Assembly: GCA_025362315.1 (NCBI GenBank)
Contig: JANYGP010000098.1
Span: 121,032 to 185,031, forward strand
DNA from: Polaromonas sp.
GTDB lineage: Bacteria > Pseudomonadota > Gammaproteobacteria > Burkholderiales > Burkholderiaceae_C
Reading direction: 5' to 3'
DNA length: 64,000 nt
Shown here piece by piece: positions 1-8,463 of this stretch. The translations under genes and the position numbers were made by a program. Within the stretch, counting starts at the first letter, position 1. Each line of letters begins with the position of its first letter. The notes below the pieces were generated by a model. It had not been told where the DNA came from. It did no database searches and worked only from the letters and a program-made list of their open reading frames with translations.

Positions 1-614
1 TGCTGGACGAGCCCTTGGGCGCGCTGGACAAAAAGTTGCGGGAACGCACACAGTTTGAGTTGGTCAATATTCTCGAATCGGTCGGTGTGACCTGCGTGAT
101 GGTGACGCACGACCAGGAGGAAGCCATGGCGATGGCCAGCCGCATTGCCGTGATGAGTCAGGGCCGCGTGCAGCAGGTAGGCACACCCAAAGAAATTTAT
201 GAGTACCCGAATTGCCGTTTTGTCGCCGACTTTATTGGCAATGTCAACTTGTGGGAAGGAACATTGGTGCTGGATGCCGCAGACCGCTGCGCGGTCAAGA
301 CGGCGCAAGGTGTGGTGCATGTGGGGCACGGCATCAGTGGTACGCAGAGCATGGCCTGCGCGGTGGCCATCCGCCCTGAAAAAATCTCTATTTCCAGGAC
401 CCGTCCTGCAGTGTCTGCCAATCTGTTTACTGGAACAGTCAAGGAGATTGCCTACTTCGGCAGCTACAACACCTTTATTGTGAAAATGCCTGACGGCTGC
501 ACTGTCAAAGTTTTGGAGGCCAACACCTCACGCTATGACAGCAGTGACATCAGCTGGAACGACTCCGTGTTTTTCTGGTTTGACGAAACGGCCCCGGTCG
601 TGTTGAGTCAATGA
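1..614 (+). CDS. potG: Polyamine-type ABC transporter ATPase, 3' part (PotG-like)
   Basis: This is the C-terminal part (about 203 codons) of an ABC ATPase whose start lies before the window. The frame opens inside Walker B (LDEP, from base 3), followed by the D-loop LGALD, the H-loop sequence VTHDQEEAMAMA and a C-terminal TOBE-like regulatory domain from about residue 110. The stretch GALDKKLRERTQ and the MVTHDQEEAM region resemble PotG of putrescine importers more than sugar importers. The stop overlaps the start of the next permease gene (ATGA), so the three genes form one translationally coupled operon. The protein would hydrolyse ATP on the cytoplasmic face to drive uptake of putrescine or spermidine. 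The exact polyamine is an inference. The binding protein and the ATPase N-terminus are not visible. Confidence 0.87.
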   Translation, partial: LDEPLGALDKKLRERTQFELVNILESVGVTCVMVTHDQEEAMAMASRIAVMSQGRVQQVGTPKEIYEYPNCRFVADFIGNVNLWEGTLVLDAADRCAVKTAQGVVHVGHGISGTQSMACAVAIRPEKISISRTRPAVSANLFTGTVKEIAYFGSYNTFIVKMPDGCTVKVLEANTSRYDSSDISWNDSVFFWFDETAPVVLSQ

Positions 615-1522
615 CCATGAAATCCAGGCTGTCACCTGGCAAACGCTTTGTCATTGGCGTGCCCTACGTCTGGCTGCTGGTTTTTTTTGCGCTGCCTTTT
701 TTTATTTTGCTGCGCATCAGCATCACCGATATGGGCGCCAGCATTGACCCGTTCACGCCGCTGCTTGACCGTGCGGGTGACAGCTGGCGGTTGCTGGTCA
801 AGCCGCAAAATTACCTGCTACTTTTTACCGATGGGCAGGCGGGCTTTGGTGACACCATTTACCTGCTTGCTTATCAGACCTCGCTGAAATACGCCGCACT
901 GACCACGCTTTTCTGTCTGGCCATCGGCTATCCGTTTGCTTACTTTCTGGCGCGTTGCAAGCCATCCATTCGACCGGCCTTGCTGCTTCTGGTCATGTTG
1001 CCGTTCTGGACCTCATTTTTGCTGCGCATCTCAGCCTGGAAAGGCATTTTGGCGGACCAGGGCGTGTTGAACAAGCTGCTGCTTTGGCTGGGCATCATCC
1101 AGCAGCCGCTGGTGATGCTGTATACCGATGTGTCGATGCTGGTGGGCATGACCTATGTGTATTTGCCATTCATGATTTTGCCGCTGTATGCCGTGCTGGT
1201 GAAGATGGACATGCGCCTGCTGGAGGCTGCCTGCGATCTGGGTGCAAGTCGATTCAAGGCGTTCTGGCTTGTGACTGTGCCGCTCAGCAAGGCGGGGATT
1301 GTTGCAGGCTGCATGCTGGTGTTCATTCCGGCCGTGGGTGAGTTTGTCATTCCTTCTTTGCTGGGTGGTGCTGACAACATCATGATTGGCCGCGTGATGT
1401 GGGATGAGCTGTTCAGCAGCAACAACTGGCCGCGTGCCAGTGCGCTGTCGGTCGTCATGATGCTGTTGATTCTGGTGCCGCTGGCGCTGTATTACCGTTA
1501 CAGGGACAAGGCTCCAGCATGA
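611..1522 (+). CDS. potH: ABC transporter permease, PotH-like
   Basis: This 303-residue inner-membrane protein has about six hydrophobic segments (first at residues 14-35). Its EAA-type cytoplasmic loop reads LLEAACDLGASRFKAFW at about residues 203-219, which is the docking site for the ATPase. Length and loop sequence fit the PotB/PotH family (BPD_transp_1 fold). It overlaps potG upstream by four bases and potI downstream by four bases (ATGA in both cases), so the genes are very probably co-translated. It should form one half of the translocation channel with the next gene product. Substrate is assigned only from resemblance and operon order. Confidence 0.9.
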   Translation: MTMKSRLSPGKRFVIGVPYVWLLVFFALPFFILLRISITDMGASIDPFTPLLDRAGDSWRLLVKPQNYLLLFTDGQAGFGDTIYLLAYQTSLKYAALTTLFCLAIGYPFAYFLARCKPSIRPALLLLVMLPFWTSFLLRISAWKGILADQGVLNKLLLWLGIIQQPLVMLYTDVSMLVGMTYVYLPFMILPLYAVLVKMDMRLLEAACDLGASRFKAFWLVTVPLSKAGIVAGCMLVFIPAVGEFVIPSLLGGADNIMIGRVMWDELFSSNNWPRASALSVVMMLLILVPLALYYRYRDKAPA

Positions 1523-2346
1523 TGGCAAGCCGGTTTGTTGAAAAATACACAGGGCGACTTTGGCTTGCGGCTGTGTTTTTGTTTTTGTACATCCCGCTGT
1601 TTTTTCTGATAGTTTTTTCTTTCAACAGCACCCGGCAAGACGGTGTGTTTACCGGCTTTTCCTTGCGCTGGTACCAGGCGATGATGACCGATGCACGGTT
1701 GGTTGAGGGTTTCTGGCTGTCTTTAAAAGTGGCGCTGCTGACGGGTACGCTGTCTGTGGTGTTGGGATGCTTTGCGGCATTTGTATTGGTGCGCTACCGG
1801 CAGTTTTCAGGTCGTACGCTGTTTTATGGCATGGTCAGTGCACCGCTGGTCATGCCGGAAGTCATCGTCGGCTTGTCGCTGTTGCTTTTGATGGTCGCCA
1901 GCCAGCGGATGTTTGGCTTTCCCGAGCGCGGCTTCGCCACGCTGGTGCTTGGCCACACGCTGCTGGGCATGGCGTACGCAACCACAGTCATCACATCGCG
2001 GCTGCAAGAGATGGACAGGTCCATTGAAGAAGCCGCAATGGACCTGGGCTGCAAGCCGACCGGCGTGTTTTTCCTCATTACACTGCCCAGCATCGCGCCT
2101 GCGCTGGTGTCCAGCTGGTTGCTGGCCTTCACGCTGTCATTTGACGATGTGGTGTTGTCAGAATTTTTATCCGGCCCGGGTGTGACCACACTGCCGCAAG
2201 TGATCTTCAGCTATGCACGGCGAGGCGTCAATCCGTCTATTTATGCAGCGGCTTCTTTGCTGATTGCGACCGTATCGCTTGGCATCATCGCGTACAGCCT
2301 GTACACGCTGCGCCAGCACAAGCGGGCCGGGGCTATAACGGCTTGA
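1519..2346 (+). CDS. potI: ABC transporter permease, PotI-like
   Basis: This 275-residue membrane protein is the second permease half. It has a strongly hydrophobic first helix (residues 13-35), further helices, and an EAA-type loop SIEEAAMDLGCKPTGVFF around residues 168-185. The sequence FVFSFN-like segment after helix 1 (IVFSFNSTRQ) is typical of PotC/PotI. Its start overlaps the potH stop (ATGA). It is the last gene of the operon. The next gene lies on the other strand 27 bases downstream, and no clear intrinsic terminator separates them. Role: with PotH it forms the inner-membrane channel of a polyamine-type importer. Confidence 0.9.
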   Translation: MMASRFVEKYTGRLWLAAVFLFLYIPLFFLIVFSFNSTRQDGVFTGFSLRWYQAMMTDARLVEGFWLSLKVALLTGTLSVVLGCFAAFVLVRYRQFSGRTLFYGMVSAPLVMPEVIVGLSLLLLMVASQRMFGFPERGFATLVLGHTLLGMAYATTVITSRLQEMDRSIEEAAMDLGCKPTGVFFLITLPSIAPALVSSWLLAFTLSFDDVVLSEFLSGPGVTTLPQVIFSYARRGVNPSIYAAASLLIATVSLGIIAYSLYTLRQHKRAGAITA

Positions 2347-2373
2347 GAGGCTTGAGAGGCTTAAGTAGCTCTG

Positions 2374-3288
2374 CTAGCGCCTGGCAGGCAGCGTTGCCAG
2401 TAGCACACCAAGCAGTGCCACACCAAAAGCCAGTATCTGCACAGGCTCCAAACGCTCACCCAAAAACACCACGCCCACTGCCGCTGCACTGACCGGTAAA
2501 AACACAGTGAACACGCCTGCCTGACTGGCAGCAATGGTTTTGAGCCCCGTCATCCACAGCCAGACTGTCCACACACTGGCCGCCAGTGAATAAAACACCA
2601 GCAGCATCCAGGTGGGCGTGGTCACTGCAGCAAAATCAAAACGCCACGCTGCCCACACACCCAAGGGCATCACCAGTACAAAACCCCACAAGTTGATCAA
2701 CGCGCTGATGCGTCTGGGCCCTAGCGCGCCAACCAGCTTTTTACCTATCACGGCATAAGCCGCCTCGCAAAATACAGCACAAAGTAACAGCAAGGTTCCC
2801 AAAAGGGTGTTTTTAGAGCTTAAATTGGCCTCTAGCCCAATCAATACGGGCGCTGGCAGCTCCTGTTTTGAGAGCGAAACCAGTATGACACCCGCAACTG
2901 CACATGCCACTGCTGTCCATGTGCGCATGCCGATGTGTTCTTTTAAAAATAAGCAGCTCAGCATTGCCACTGCTGCCGGAATCGATGCCATGACAACTCC
3001 CGCCGCTACCGCGCTTGTCATGCTGACGCCGAAAAGCATGCAAATTGAAAAGAGGAAATTGCCTAAAAATGATTCAAGAAAAAGCAGGCGTCTGGTTTGC
3101 GGTGTCAGGGGTGCTTCATTTGCTGGTTTTCGCAGCCAGGAGAGCATGGCTACGCCGCCAATGCCAAAGCGCAGCCATGCAAGCAAAAAAACAGGTATCA
3201 CCGACACGAGCGGTTTTGACAATGCCACATAGCTGCCGACCAGCGACATGCTGAGACCCAGACAGACATAAGCCACAATTCGATTCAT
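2374..3288 (-). CDS. EamA/DMT-family transporter
   Basis: This 304-residue protein consists of about ten short hydrophobic helices arranged as two EamA repeats (residues about 5-140 and 165-300), the hallmark of drug/metabolite transporters such as RhtA or YdcZ-like exporters. No substrate can be read from the sequence. Its start codon (bases 3286-3288) shares two bases with the start codon of the divergent AIG2-like gene. Each gene's promoter must therefore lie inside the other's coding region or be extremely compact. The 3' end at 2374 falls in a short stretch (CTGCTAGCGCC) resembling the dispersed repeat of this genome. Confidence 0.88.
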   Translation of the reverse strand: MNRIVAYVCLGLSMSLVGSYVALSKPLVSVIPVFLLAWLRFGIGGVAMLSWLRKPANEAPLTPQTRRLLFLESFLGNFLFSICMLFGVSMTSAVAAGVVMASIPAAVAMLSCLFLKEHIGMRTWTAVACAVAGVILVSLSKQELPAPVLIGLEANLSSKNTLLGTLLLLCAVFCEAAYAVIGKKLVGALGPRRISALINLWGFVLVMPLGVWAAWRFDFAAVTTPTWMLLVFYSLAASVWTVWLWMTGLKTIAASQAGVFTVFLPVSAAAVGVVFLGERLEPVQILAFGVALLGVLLATLPARR

Positions 3289-3739
3289 GACACCAACGAT
3301 AACCGACCCGCTGCGCCATGTTTTTGTTTACGGAACTCTCAGACGGGGCCAGTCGCGCGACATCAATCTTTTGCGTCCAGCACCAGCCTTTGTTGGCGCA
3401 GGGCAAATCAATGGCACCCTGTACCACCTTGGCAACTACCCCGGCGTGCGCCTGGGCGGAACAAATTGGATCCAGGGGGAAATTTATCTTATTTCACCTG
3501 AATTGGAACGCCAACTAGATGAAATAGAAGAAGTCTGGCCACAGCAGACGGGAGAATATTCCCGACAGGAGGTACAGGTTAAATACGCCCAGAATGTCAT
3601 TAGCTGTTTGGTCTACGAAGTGGCTGCAATCAGGATACAAGCCTGCAACGTTATCCAGTCGGGAGACTGGCTAAAACTTGAAAACGCAAGTGCGAAACAT
3701 TGCGCCGCTGCACCAATTGTTTTGCAAGTTTCTGTGTAA
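3287..3739 (+). CDS. AIG2-like / gamma-glutamylcyclotransferase-fold protein
   Basis: This 150-residue protein has the signature VFVYGTLRRGQ at residues 12-22, a following GxLYHLGNYPGV segment, and acidic residues LDEIEEVW near residue 77 where the family has its catalytic Glu. This is the AIG2/GGCT fold (Pfam AIG2-like), which in characterised members cyclises gamma-glutamyl amines or peptides to 5-oxoproline. The substrate here is unknown. The ATG at 3287 is the only start close to the domain and overlaps the start of the divergent EamA gene. The gene product is cytosolic. 5-Oxoproline is the substrate of the oxoprolinase at the far end of the window, but nothing links the two beyond that. 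Confidence 0.8.
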   Translation: MTPTITDPLRHVFVYGTLRRGQSRDINLLRPAPAFVGAGQINGTLYHLGNYPGVRLGGTNWIQGEIYLISPELERQLDEIEEVWPQQTGEYSRQEVQVKYAQNVISCLVYEVAAIRIQACNVIQSGDWLKLENASAKHCAAAPIVLQVSV

Positions 3740-3841
3740 ACAACAAAATTAATCGCCATTCAAAACGATCATCCCTGTTGGCAACCAACTGTTGAAATGC
3801 TAAGCGACCCCGCAACTTGAGGTCATCAGATCAAAGTTTTT

Positions 3842-4309
3842 TTAACGTGATGCGGCAGGCGAAGGCATCGTGGCACCAGAATTGCTGCCGGTTGCACCAG
3901 AGCCACCCGACATACCGCTGCTGCCTGAACTACCGGAGCCGCTCGAACCAGCAGATCCGCTGGCACCACCCGAAGTACCGCCGCTGCCAGTAGCGCCAGT
4001 GCTGCCTGACGTCGAACCAGAACTGTCCGAACTTCCTGAACCACTTGTTCCGCTTGAACTGCCGGTACCGCTGCCGCTTGCACTGCCCGACGTACCACTC
4101 GAGGCACTTCCGCCACTCATGCCGGATCCGCTCGACCCACCAGAGCTGCCAGAACCGCTTGAACTGCCCGAGCCGCTGGAGCCTGATCCAGACGAGGGCG
4201 AGGTACCTGAACCAGGTTTGTCGCATGCGCTCAAAGTAAGGGCTGCAAAGCTGGCAATGACTGCTGCAATCATCGTGGTCCGCGTTGTCAAGATTTTAAT
4301 AGCGTTCAT
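3842..4309 (-). CDS. Ser/Gly-rich low-complexity lipoprotein
   Basis: This 155-residue protein has an N-terminal signal peptide ending in a lipobox (LTLSAC, Cys at about residue 29). It is followed by roughly 120 residues that are almost only Ser and Gly with scattered Thr, Ala and Met, and a short tail ending PSPAASR. The predicted mature protein would be a lipid-anchored, disordered chain. A purine-rich ribosome site (AGGAAAAACC) precedes the ATG. I do not recognise a family and give no function. The opposite strand is also open over the same stretch (Pro/Glu/Leu-rich), an artefact of the repeated Ser/Gly codons. The signal peptide and ribosome site favour this strand. Confidence 0.65.
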   Translation of the reverse strand: MNAIKILTTRTTMIAAVIASFAALTLSACDKPGSGTSPSSGSGSSGSGSSSGSGSSGGSSGSGMSGGSASSGTSGSASGSGTGSSSGTSGSGSSDSSGSTSGSTGATGSGGTSGGASGSAGSSGSGSSGSSGMSGGSGATGSNSGATMPSPAASR

Positions 4310-4683
4310 GGTTTTTCCTGTCTTGATTAGGGTGTAGAAAAGTACTTACTTGTGCAAAATTAAAAGCGTTTATGCGAAGTAAATACCGCTTAGCCACTGA
4401 ATTATGAACACAGCTAAATTTGCATTGAGTCAGAAAATAACGATTCTTTCGGTCATCCTTCCCAAAACAATATCGCGCATTTCATACAAACCTTCTCAAG
4501 TGCGAAGCACTAATTTCTATCAAATTAAAAAAGGTCACTCGAACTCAAGTGACAGTCAAGAAATTTCACCCACCCAGTTCTCCTGTTGACTACAAATTTT
4601 GGAAAATGAGCCATTGCAAATACAACTTGATGCATGGCCTCACACCTGTATCAGGCGGATCATTTGCAATTACTGGTTTGCAG
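4310..4683. other. AT-rich intergenic region with a dyad
   Basis: This 374-base gap is clearly richer in A and T than its surroundings and holds no convincing gene. A 61-codon frame at 4404 has no recognisable content or ribosome site. The only structure I see is a near-perfect 20-bp palindrome at 4534-4553 (GTCACTCGA-AC-TCAAGTGAC, one mismatch). The lipoprotein promoter should lie in the first 100 bases, reading leftwards. Confidence 0.6.
4534..4553. promoter_or_regulatory. Near-perfect 20-bp palindrome, candidate operator
   Basis: The two 9-base arms GTCACTCGA and TCAAGTGAC flank a two-base centre and differ from perfect symmetry at one position. The compact centre is more like a protein-binding dyad than a hairpin terminator. 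No cognate regulator is adjacent, so function is inference. Confidence 0.3.
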
Positions 4684-6258
4684 TCAACCCGCAGTTAACG
4701 CAATACCTTTGAATTCTCTGTTCTTGACGGATTCAGCGATCCGCTTTTGCCATTGCGCTGGCCCCGTGATGTGCGCGCTTGTACCGCCAGAGTCAACTGC
4801 TACTGTGACAGGCATGTCCACCACGTCAAATTCATAAATCGCCTCCATACCCAGATCGGCAAATCCAACAACCTTGGCATGTTTGATGGCTTTGGACACC
4901 AGGTACGCCGCTCCGCCGACGGCCATCAAATAGGCGCTTTGGTGTTTCTTGATGGCAGCAATGCCTTCAGGACCGCGTTCGGCTTTGCCGATCATGCTGA
5001 TAAGCCCTGTTTGAGCCAGCATCATTTCCGTAAAACTGTCCATGCGTGTCGCAGTCGTCGGTCCAGCGGGGCCAACGGCTTCGCCCCTTACCGGGTCAAC
5101 CGGGCCGACGTAATAAATCACGCGGTTGGTGAAGTCAACGGGCAATGCCTCTCCGGCTGCCAGCATGGTCTGGATGCGCTTGTGCGCGGCGTCGCGGCCC
5201 GTCAGCATTTTGCCGCTCAGCAGCAGCGTGTCGCCGGGCTTCCAGCTGGTGACTTCGGCTTTGGTCAGCGTGTTCAGGTTGACTGCTTTGCTTTTGACGT
5301 GATCAGGTGTCCAGTTCACATCAGGCCATGTATCCAGAGGCGGTGGGCTCAAGTACACCGGGCCGTTGCCATCCATCACAAAGTGGGCGTGGCGGGTTGC
5401 CGCACAATTGGGAATCATCGCCACCGGCTTGCCAGCGGCATGGGTCGGGTACATGTTGATTTTGACGTCCAGCACCGTCGTCAGGCCACCCAAGCCTTGC
5501 GCACCTATGCCCAGTGCATTGACTTTTTCATACAGCTCAATGCGCAGCGCCTCCACCTTTGTCAGCGCCTCGCCTCCCTTCGTTGCGTGTTTGGCTTTGG
5601 CCTGTAGCTCGTACATGTCCAGGTCTTCCATCAGGCTTTGTTTGGCCAGCAGCATGGCTTTTTCCGCTGTGCCGCCAATGCCAATGCCCAGCATGCCAGG
5701 CGGGCACCAGCCTGCGCCCATGGTGGGCACGGTTTTCAACACCCAGTCAACGATGGAATCGCCCGGGTTCAGCATGGCCAGTTTGCTTTTGTTTTCGCTG
5801 CCGCCGCCTTTGGCTGCCACCGTGATTTCAACTGTGTTGCCGGTAACAAGTTCGGTGCTGATCACTGCTGGCGTGTTGTCACGCGTGTTCTTGCGATCAA
5901 ACTGCGGGTCCGCCACCACTGATGCGCGCAGCGTGTTGTCAGGATGGTTGTAGCCGCGCCGCACGCCTTCATTGACAGCATCGTCAACCGAGCCTGTGAA
6001 GCCTTCCCAGCGCACGTCCATGCCAATTTTCAAAAACACATTGACGATGCCAGTGTCCTGGCAAATTGGCCGCTGGCCAGTGGCGCTCATCTTGCTGTTG
6101 GTCAAAATTTGTGCAATGGCGTCTTTGGCAGCGGGGCTCTGCTCGGCCTCGTAAGCACGTGCCAGGTGGGCGATGTAGTCGGCGGGGTGGTAGTAGCTGA
6201 TGTATTGAAGGGCTGCAGCAATCGATTCAATCAGGTCTGCTTGTTTGATGGTTGTCAT
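4684..6258 (-). CDS. fumA: Fumarate hydratase, class I (iron-sulfur)
   Basis: This 524-residue cytosolic enzyme interconverts fumarate and malate in the citric acid cycle using a [4Fe-4S] cluster. Visible family signatures are PICQDTGIVNVFLKIG (about residues 85-100), WCPPGMLGIGIGGTAEKAM, and IPNCAATRHAHFVMDG, with Cys residues placed for the cluster, and a C-terminal beta domain (GPTTATRMDSF, VDSGGTSAHITGPAQW). The frame is open 16 codons further upstream, but the ATG at 6258 (MTTIKQADLIES) is where family similarity begins. It is divergent from fumC across 72 bases. Length is normal for single-chain class I enzymes. Confidence 0.94.
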   Translation of the reverse strand: MTTIKQADLIESIAAALQYISYYHPADYIAHLARAYEAEQSPAAKDAIAQILTNSKMSATGQRPICQDTGIVNVFLKIGMDVRWEGFTGSVDDAVNEGVRRGYNHPDNTLRASVVADPQFDRKNTRDNTPAVISTELVTGNTVEITVAAKGGGSENKSKLAMLNPGDSIVDWVLKTVPTMGAGWCPPGMLGIGIGGTAEKAMLLAKQSLMEDLDMYELQAKAKHATKGGEALTKVEALRIELYEKVNALGIGAQGLGGLTTVLDVKINMYPTHAAGKPVAMIPNCAATRHAHFVMDGNGPVYLSPPPLDTWPDVNWTPDHVKSKAVNLNTLTKAEVTSWKPGDTLLLSGKMLTGRDAAHKRIQTMLAAGEALPVDFTNRVIYYVGPVDPVRGEAVGPAGPTTATRMDSFTEMMLAQTGLISMIGKAERGPEGIAAIKKHQSAYLMAVGGAAYLVSKAIKHAKVVGFADLGMEAIYEFDVVDMPVTVAVDSGGTSAHITGPAQWQKRIAESVKNREFKGIALTAG

Positions 6259-6308
6259 GAGATGAAATCCGTGGGATAAAGAGCTTGCGCGGAAAAATTT
6301 ACCCACTA

Positions 6309-6324
6309 TTTTGACAGGTCAAAA
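6309..6324. promoter_or_regulatory. Perfect dyad between fumA and fumC
   Basis: TTTTGAC and GTCAAAA form perfect 7-base arms around two bases (AG), ending six bases before the fumC start codon. It lies in the 72-base region that must serve both divergent fumarase genes, so a bound protein would block fumC translation initiation or transcription. The regulator is unknown. Confidence 0.4.
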
Positions 6325-6330
6325 CCAGCC

Positions 6331-7716
6331 ATGACAAATCGTATCGAACACGACACCTTCGGGCCGATAGACGTGCCTTCGGGCAAACTGTGGGGCGCGC
6401 AAACCCAGCGCTCGCTGCAGAACTTTGACATTTCAGGCGAGCTGATGCCGCTTGAAATCATCACAGCGCTGGCACAAATCAAGCGCTCGTCCAGCATCGT
6501 CAACCATGCGCTGGGTTTGCAGGCTGAAGCCATTACAAATGCCATCGTAGCGGGGGCAGACGAAGTCATTGCCGGCCAGCACGCCGATGAATTTCCGCTG
6601 GTAGTGTGGCAAACCGGCTCAGGCACCCAAACCAACATGAACGTCAATGAGGTGCTGGCCAATCGTGCCAGCGAGCTTTTGAATGGGCCGCGCGGGGAAA
6701 CCCGTTTGGTGCACCCAAATGACGACGTCAATCGCAGCCAGTCGTCCAACGATGTGTTCCCGACAGCCATGCACATGGCAGCAGTTGCGGGCATCACGCA
6801 CAGGTTGCTGCCAGCTCTTGTGAAGCTGCGCACCACGTTGGCGCACAAGTCAAAAAGTTTTGAGGCAATTGTCAAAATCGGCCGTACCCATTTGCAGGAC
6901 GCCACGCCGCTCACGTTGGGGCAGGAATTTTCAGGCTACGTTGCCCAGCTGGGGCATGCAGAAAGGCACATTCATGCAGCGCTGCCGCATCTGTACGAGC
7001 TGGCTTTGGGCGGTACGGCCGTTGGCACAGGGCTCAACGCTCCCAAAGGCTATGCCGCAGCTGTGGCGGCCGAGCTGGCGGCACTTACTGCGCTGCCTTT
7101 CATTACTGCACCCAACAAGTTTGAAGCGCTTGCATCGTGTGATGCCCTGGTGCATGCCCATGGCGCACTGAAAAGCCTCAGCGCCAGCTTGATGAAAATT
7201 GCCAACGACATTCGCTGGCTGTCGAGCGGACCCCGCAGCGGAATTGGGGAGTTGCGCATCCCTGAAAACGAACCAGGCTCGTCCATCATGCCAGGCAAGG
7301 TCAACCCGACGCAATGCGAAGCGCTCACCATGGCGTGTGCGCAAGTATTTGGCAATGATGTGGCGATTAATTTTGGCGGCGCATCCGGCAACTTTGAACT
7401 CAATGTTTTCAGGCCTCTGGTGGCACACAACTTTCTGCAAAGCGTGCGCTTGCTGGCCGACGGCATGAGAAGCTTTGACGAGCACTGCGCCTCAGGCATT
7501 GAGCCAAACCACGAACGCATTGCAGAACTGGTGAGCGCGTCGCTCATGCTGGTGACGGCTCTGAATCCACACATCGGCTATGACAAAGCGGCATTTATCG
7601 CCAAAAAAGCGCACAGGGAAGGCAGCAGCCTGCGCACAGCAGCGATTGCTTCAGGCCACGTGACGGGTGAACAGTTTGATGCATGGGTCGTTCCCGCAAA
7701 AATGACCCACGCGTGA
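6331..7716 (+). CDS. fumC: Fumarate hydratase, class II
   Basis: This 461-residue enzyme of the fumarase/aspartase superfamily carries the signature [16 protein letters not shown] (about residues 315-330), the active-site sequences [14 protein letters not shown] and [11 protein letters not shown], and [21 protein letters not shown]. It is an oxygen-stable, cluster-free homotetramer catalysing the same reaction as the divergent class I enzyme. Having both classes back to back allows citric acid cycle flux to continue when iron is scarce or oxidants damage the cluster. That interpretation comes from family knowledge. The ATG at 6331 directly follows a perfect palindrome. Confidence 0.96.
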   Translation: MTNRIEHDTFGPIDVPSGKLWGAQTQRSLQNFDISGELMPLEIITALAQIKRSSSIVNHALGLQAEAITNAIVAGADEVIAGQHADEFPLVVWQTGSGTQTNMNVNEVLANRASELLNGPRGETRLVHPNDDVNRSQSSNDVFPTAMHMAAVAGITHRLLPALVKLRTTLAHKSKSFEAIVKIGRTHLQDATPLTLGQEFSGYVAQLGHAERHIHAALPHLYELALGGTAVGTGLNAPKGYAAAVAAELAALTALPFITAPNKFEALASCDALVHAHGALKSLSASLMKIANDIRWLSSGPRSGIGELRIPENEPGSSIMPGKVNPTQCEALTMACAQVFGNDVAINFGGASGNFELNVFRPLVAHNFLQSVRLLADGMRSFDEHCASGIEPNHERIAELVSASLMLVTALNPHIGYDKAAFIAKKAHREGSSLRTAAIASGHVTGEQFDAWVVPAKMTHA

Positions 7717-7719
7717 AAG

Positions 7720-8322
7720 TCAATGCTTTTGCGCCGCAATCCCGGACATGATTTTGTCGGTGTAGGCAATGGCCATCGCGGACAACAAAAATGCAATGTG
7801 AATCACCGTTTGCGCAATCAGCACCCGGTCGGTGTAGTTGTCGGCATTGATGAATGTTTTCAGCAAATGAATTGAGCTGATGCCGATGATGGCCGTAGCC
7901 AGCTTGACCTTGAGGACCGATGCATTGACATGGCTCAGCCACTCAGGCTGGTCGCGGTGGCCTTCCAGGTTCATGCGGCTGACAAAAGTTTCATAACCGC
8001 CCACAATCACCATGATCAGCAGGTTGGAAATCATCACCACATCAATCAGTGCCAGCACAACCAGCATGATGACGGTCTCGTTCAGCGTGACGATGGGCAG
8101 CGTGGTTTTGTAGCCAATGCTGGTGATCAGTGCTTGCAGGTCTGACTGACTGCCCAGTGCAGCGGCAATCAGGTGCTTGAGCTCCACCATGAAGTGAAGC
8201 ACATACACCGCTTGGGCGGCTATCAGCCCCAGATACAGCGGCAGCTGAAGCCAGCGGCTGGCAAAAATAAAGTTTGGCAGAGGGCGCAGGGGTGGGTATT
8301 TTTTGGGAAGTTCTTCATTCAT
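7720..8322 (-). CDS. UPF0114 (YqhA-type) membrane protein
   Basis: This 200-residue integral membrane protein has three to four hydrophobic segments (about residues 26-48, 75-105, 137-160 and 168-188) and the characteristic [20 protein letters not shown] and [10 protein letters not shown] sequences of the UPF0114/YqhA family. The function of that family is not established to my knowledge. It converges with fumC (three bases apart) and diverges from acs across 141 bases. No soluble catalytic motif is visible. Confidence 0.85.
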   Translation of the reverse strand: MNEELPKKYPPLRPLPNFIFASRWLQLPLYLGLIAAQAVYVLHFMVELKHLIAAALGSQSDLQALITSIGYKTTLPIVTLNETVIMLVVLALIDVVMISNLLIMVIVGGYETFVSRMNLEGHRDQPEWLSHVNASVLKVKLATAIIGISSIHLLKTFINADNYTDRVLIAQTVIHIAFLLSAMAIAYTDKIMSGIAAQKH

Positions 8323-8463
8323 GAGGCAAATTTTAAGGTTGAATTCATCTCAAGCCAAAATCCGAGTCCCGGCTTGGGTACAAACCAGTCAGTGGCTTGT
8401 AAGAGGTTTGCAAGACAGTACCATGTACCCAGTGACAAATTAACGACAACGGAGACAAACCCC

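Noticed and set aside
3870..4337. 155-codon Pro/Glu/Leu-rich frame opposite the Ser/Gly lipoprotein
   Set aside because: It is the reverse complement of repeated Ser/Gly codons and lacks a signal peptide, domain or ribosome site.
8173..8463. Upstream extension of acs
   Set aside because: The extension overlaps the divergent UPF0114 gene and has no family similarity. The ATG at 8464 has a good ribosome site.
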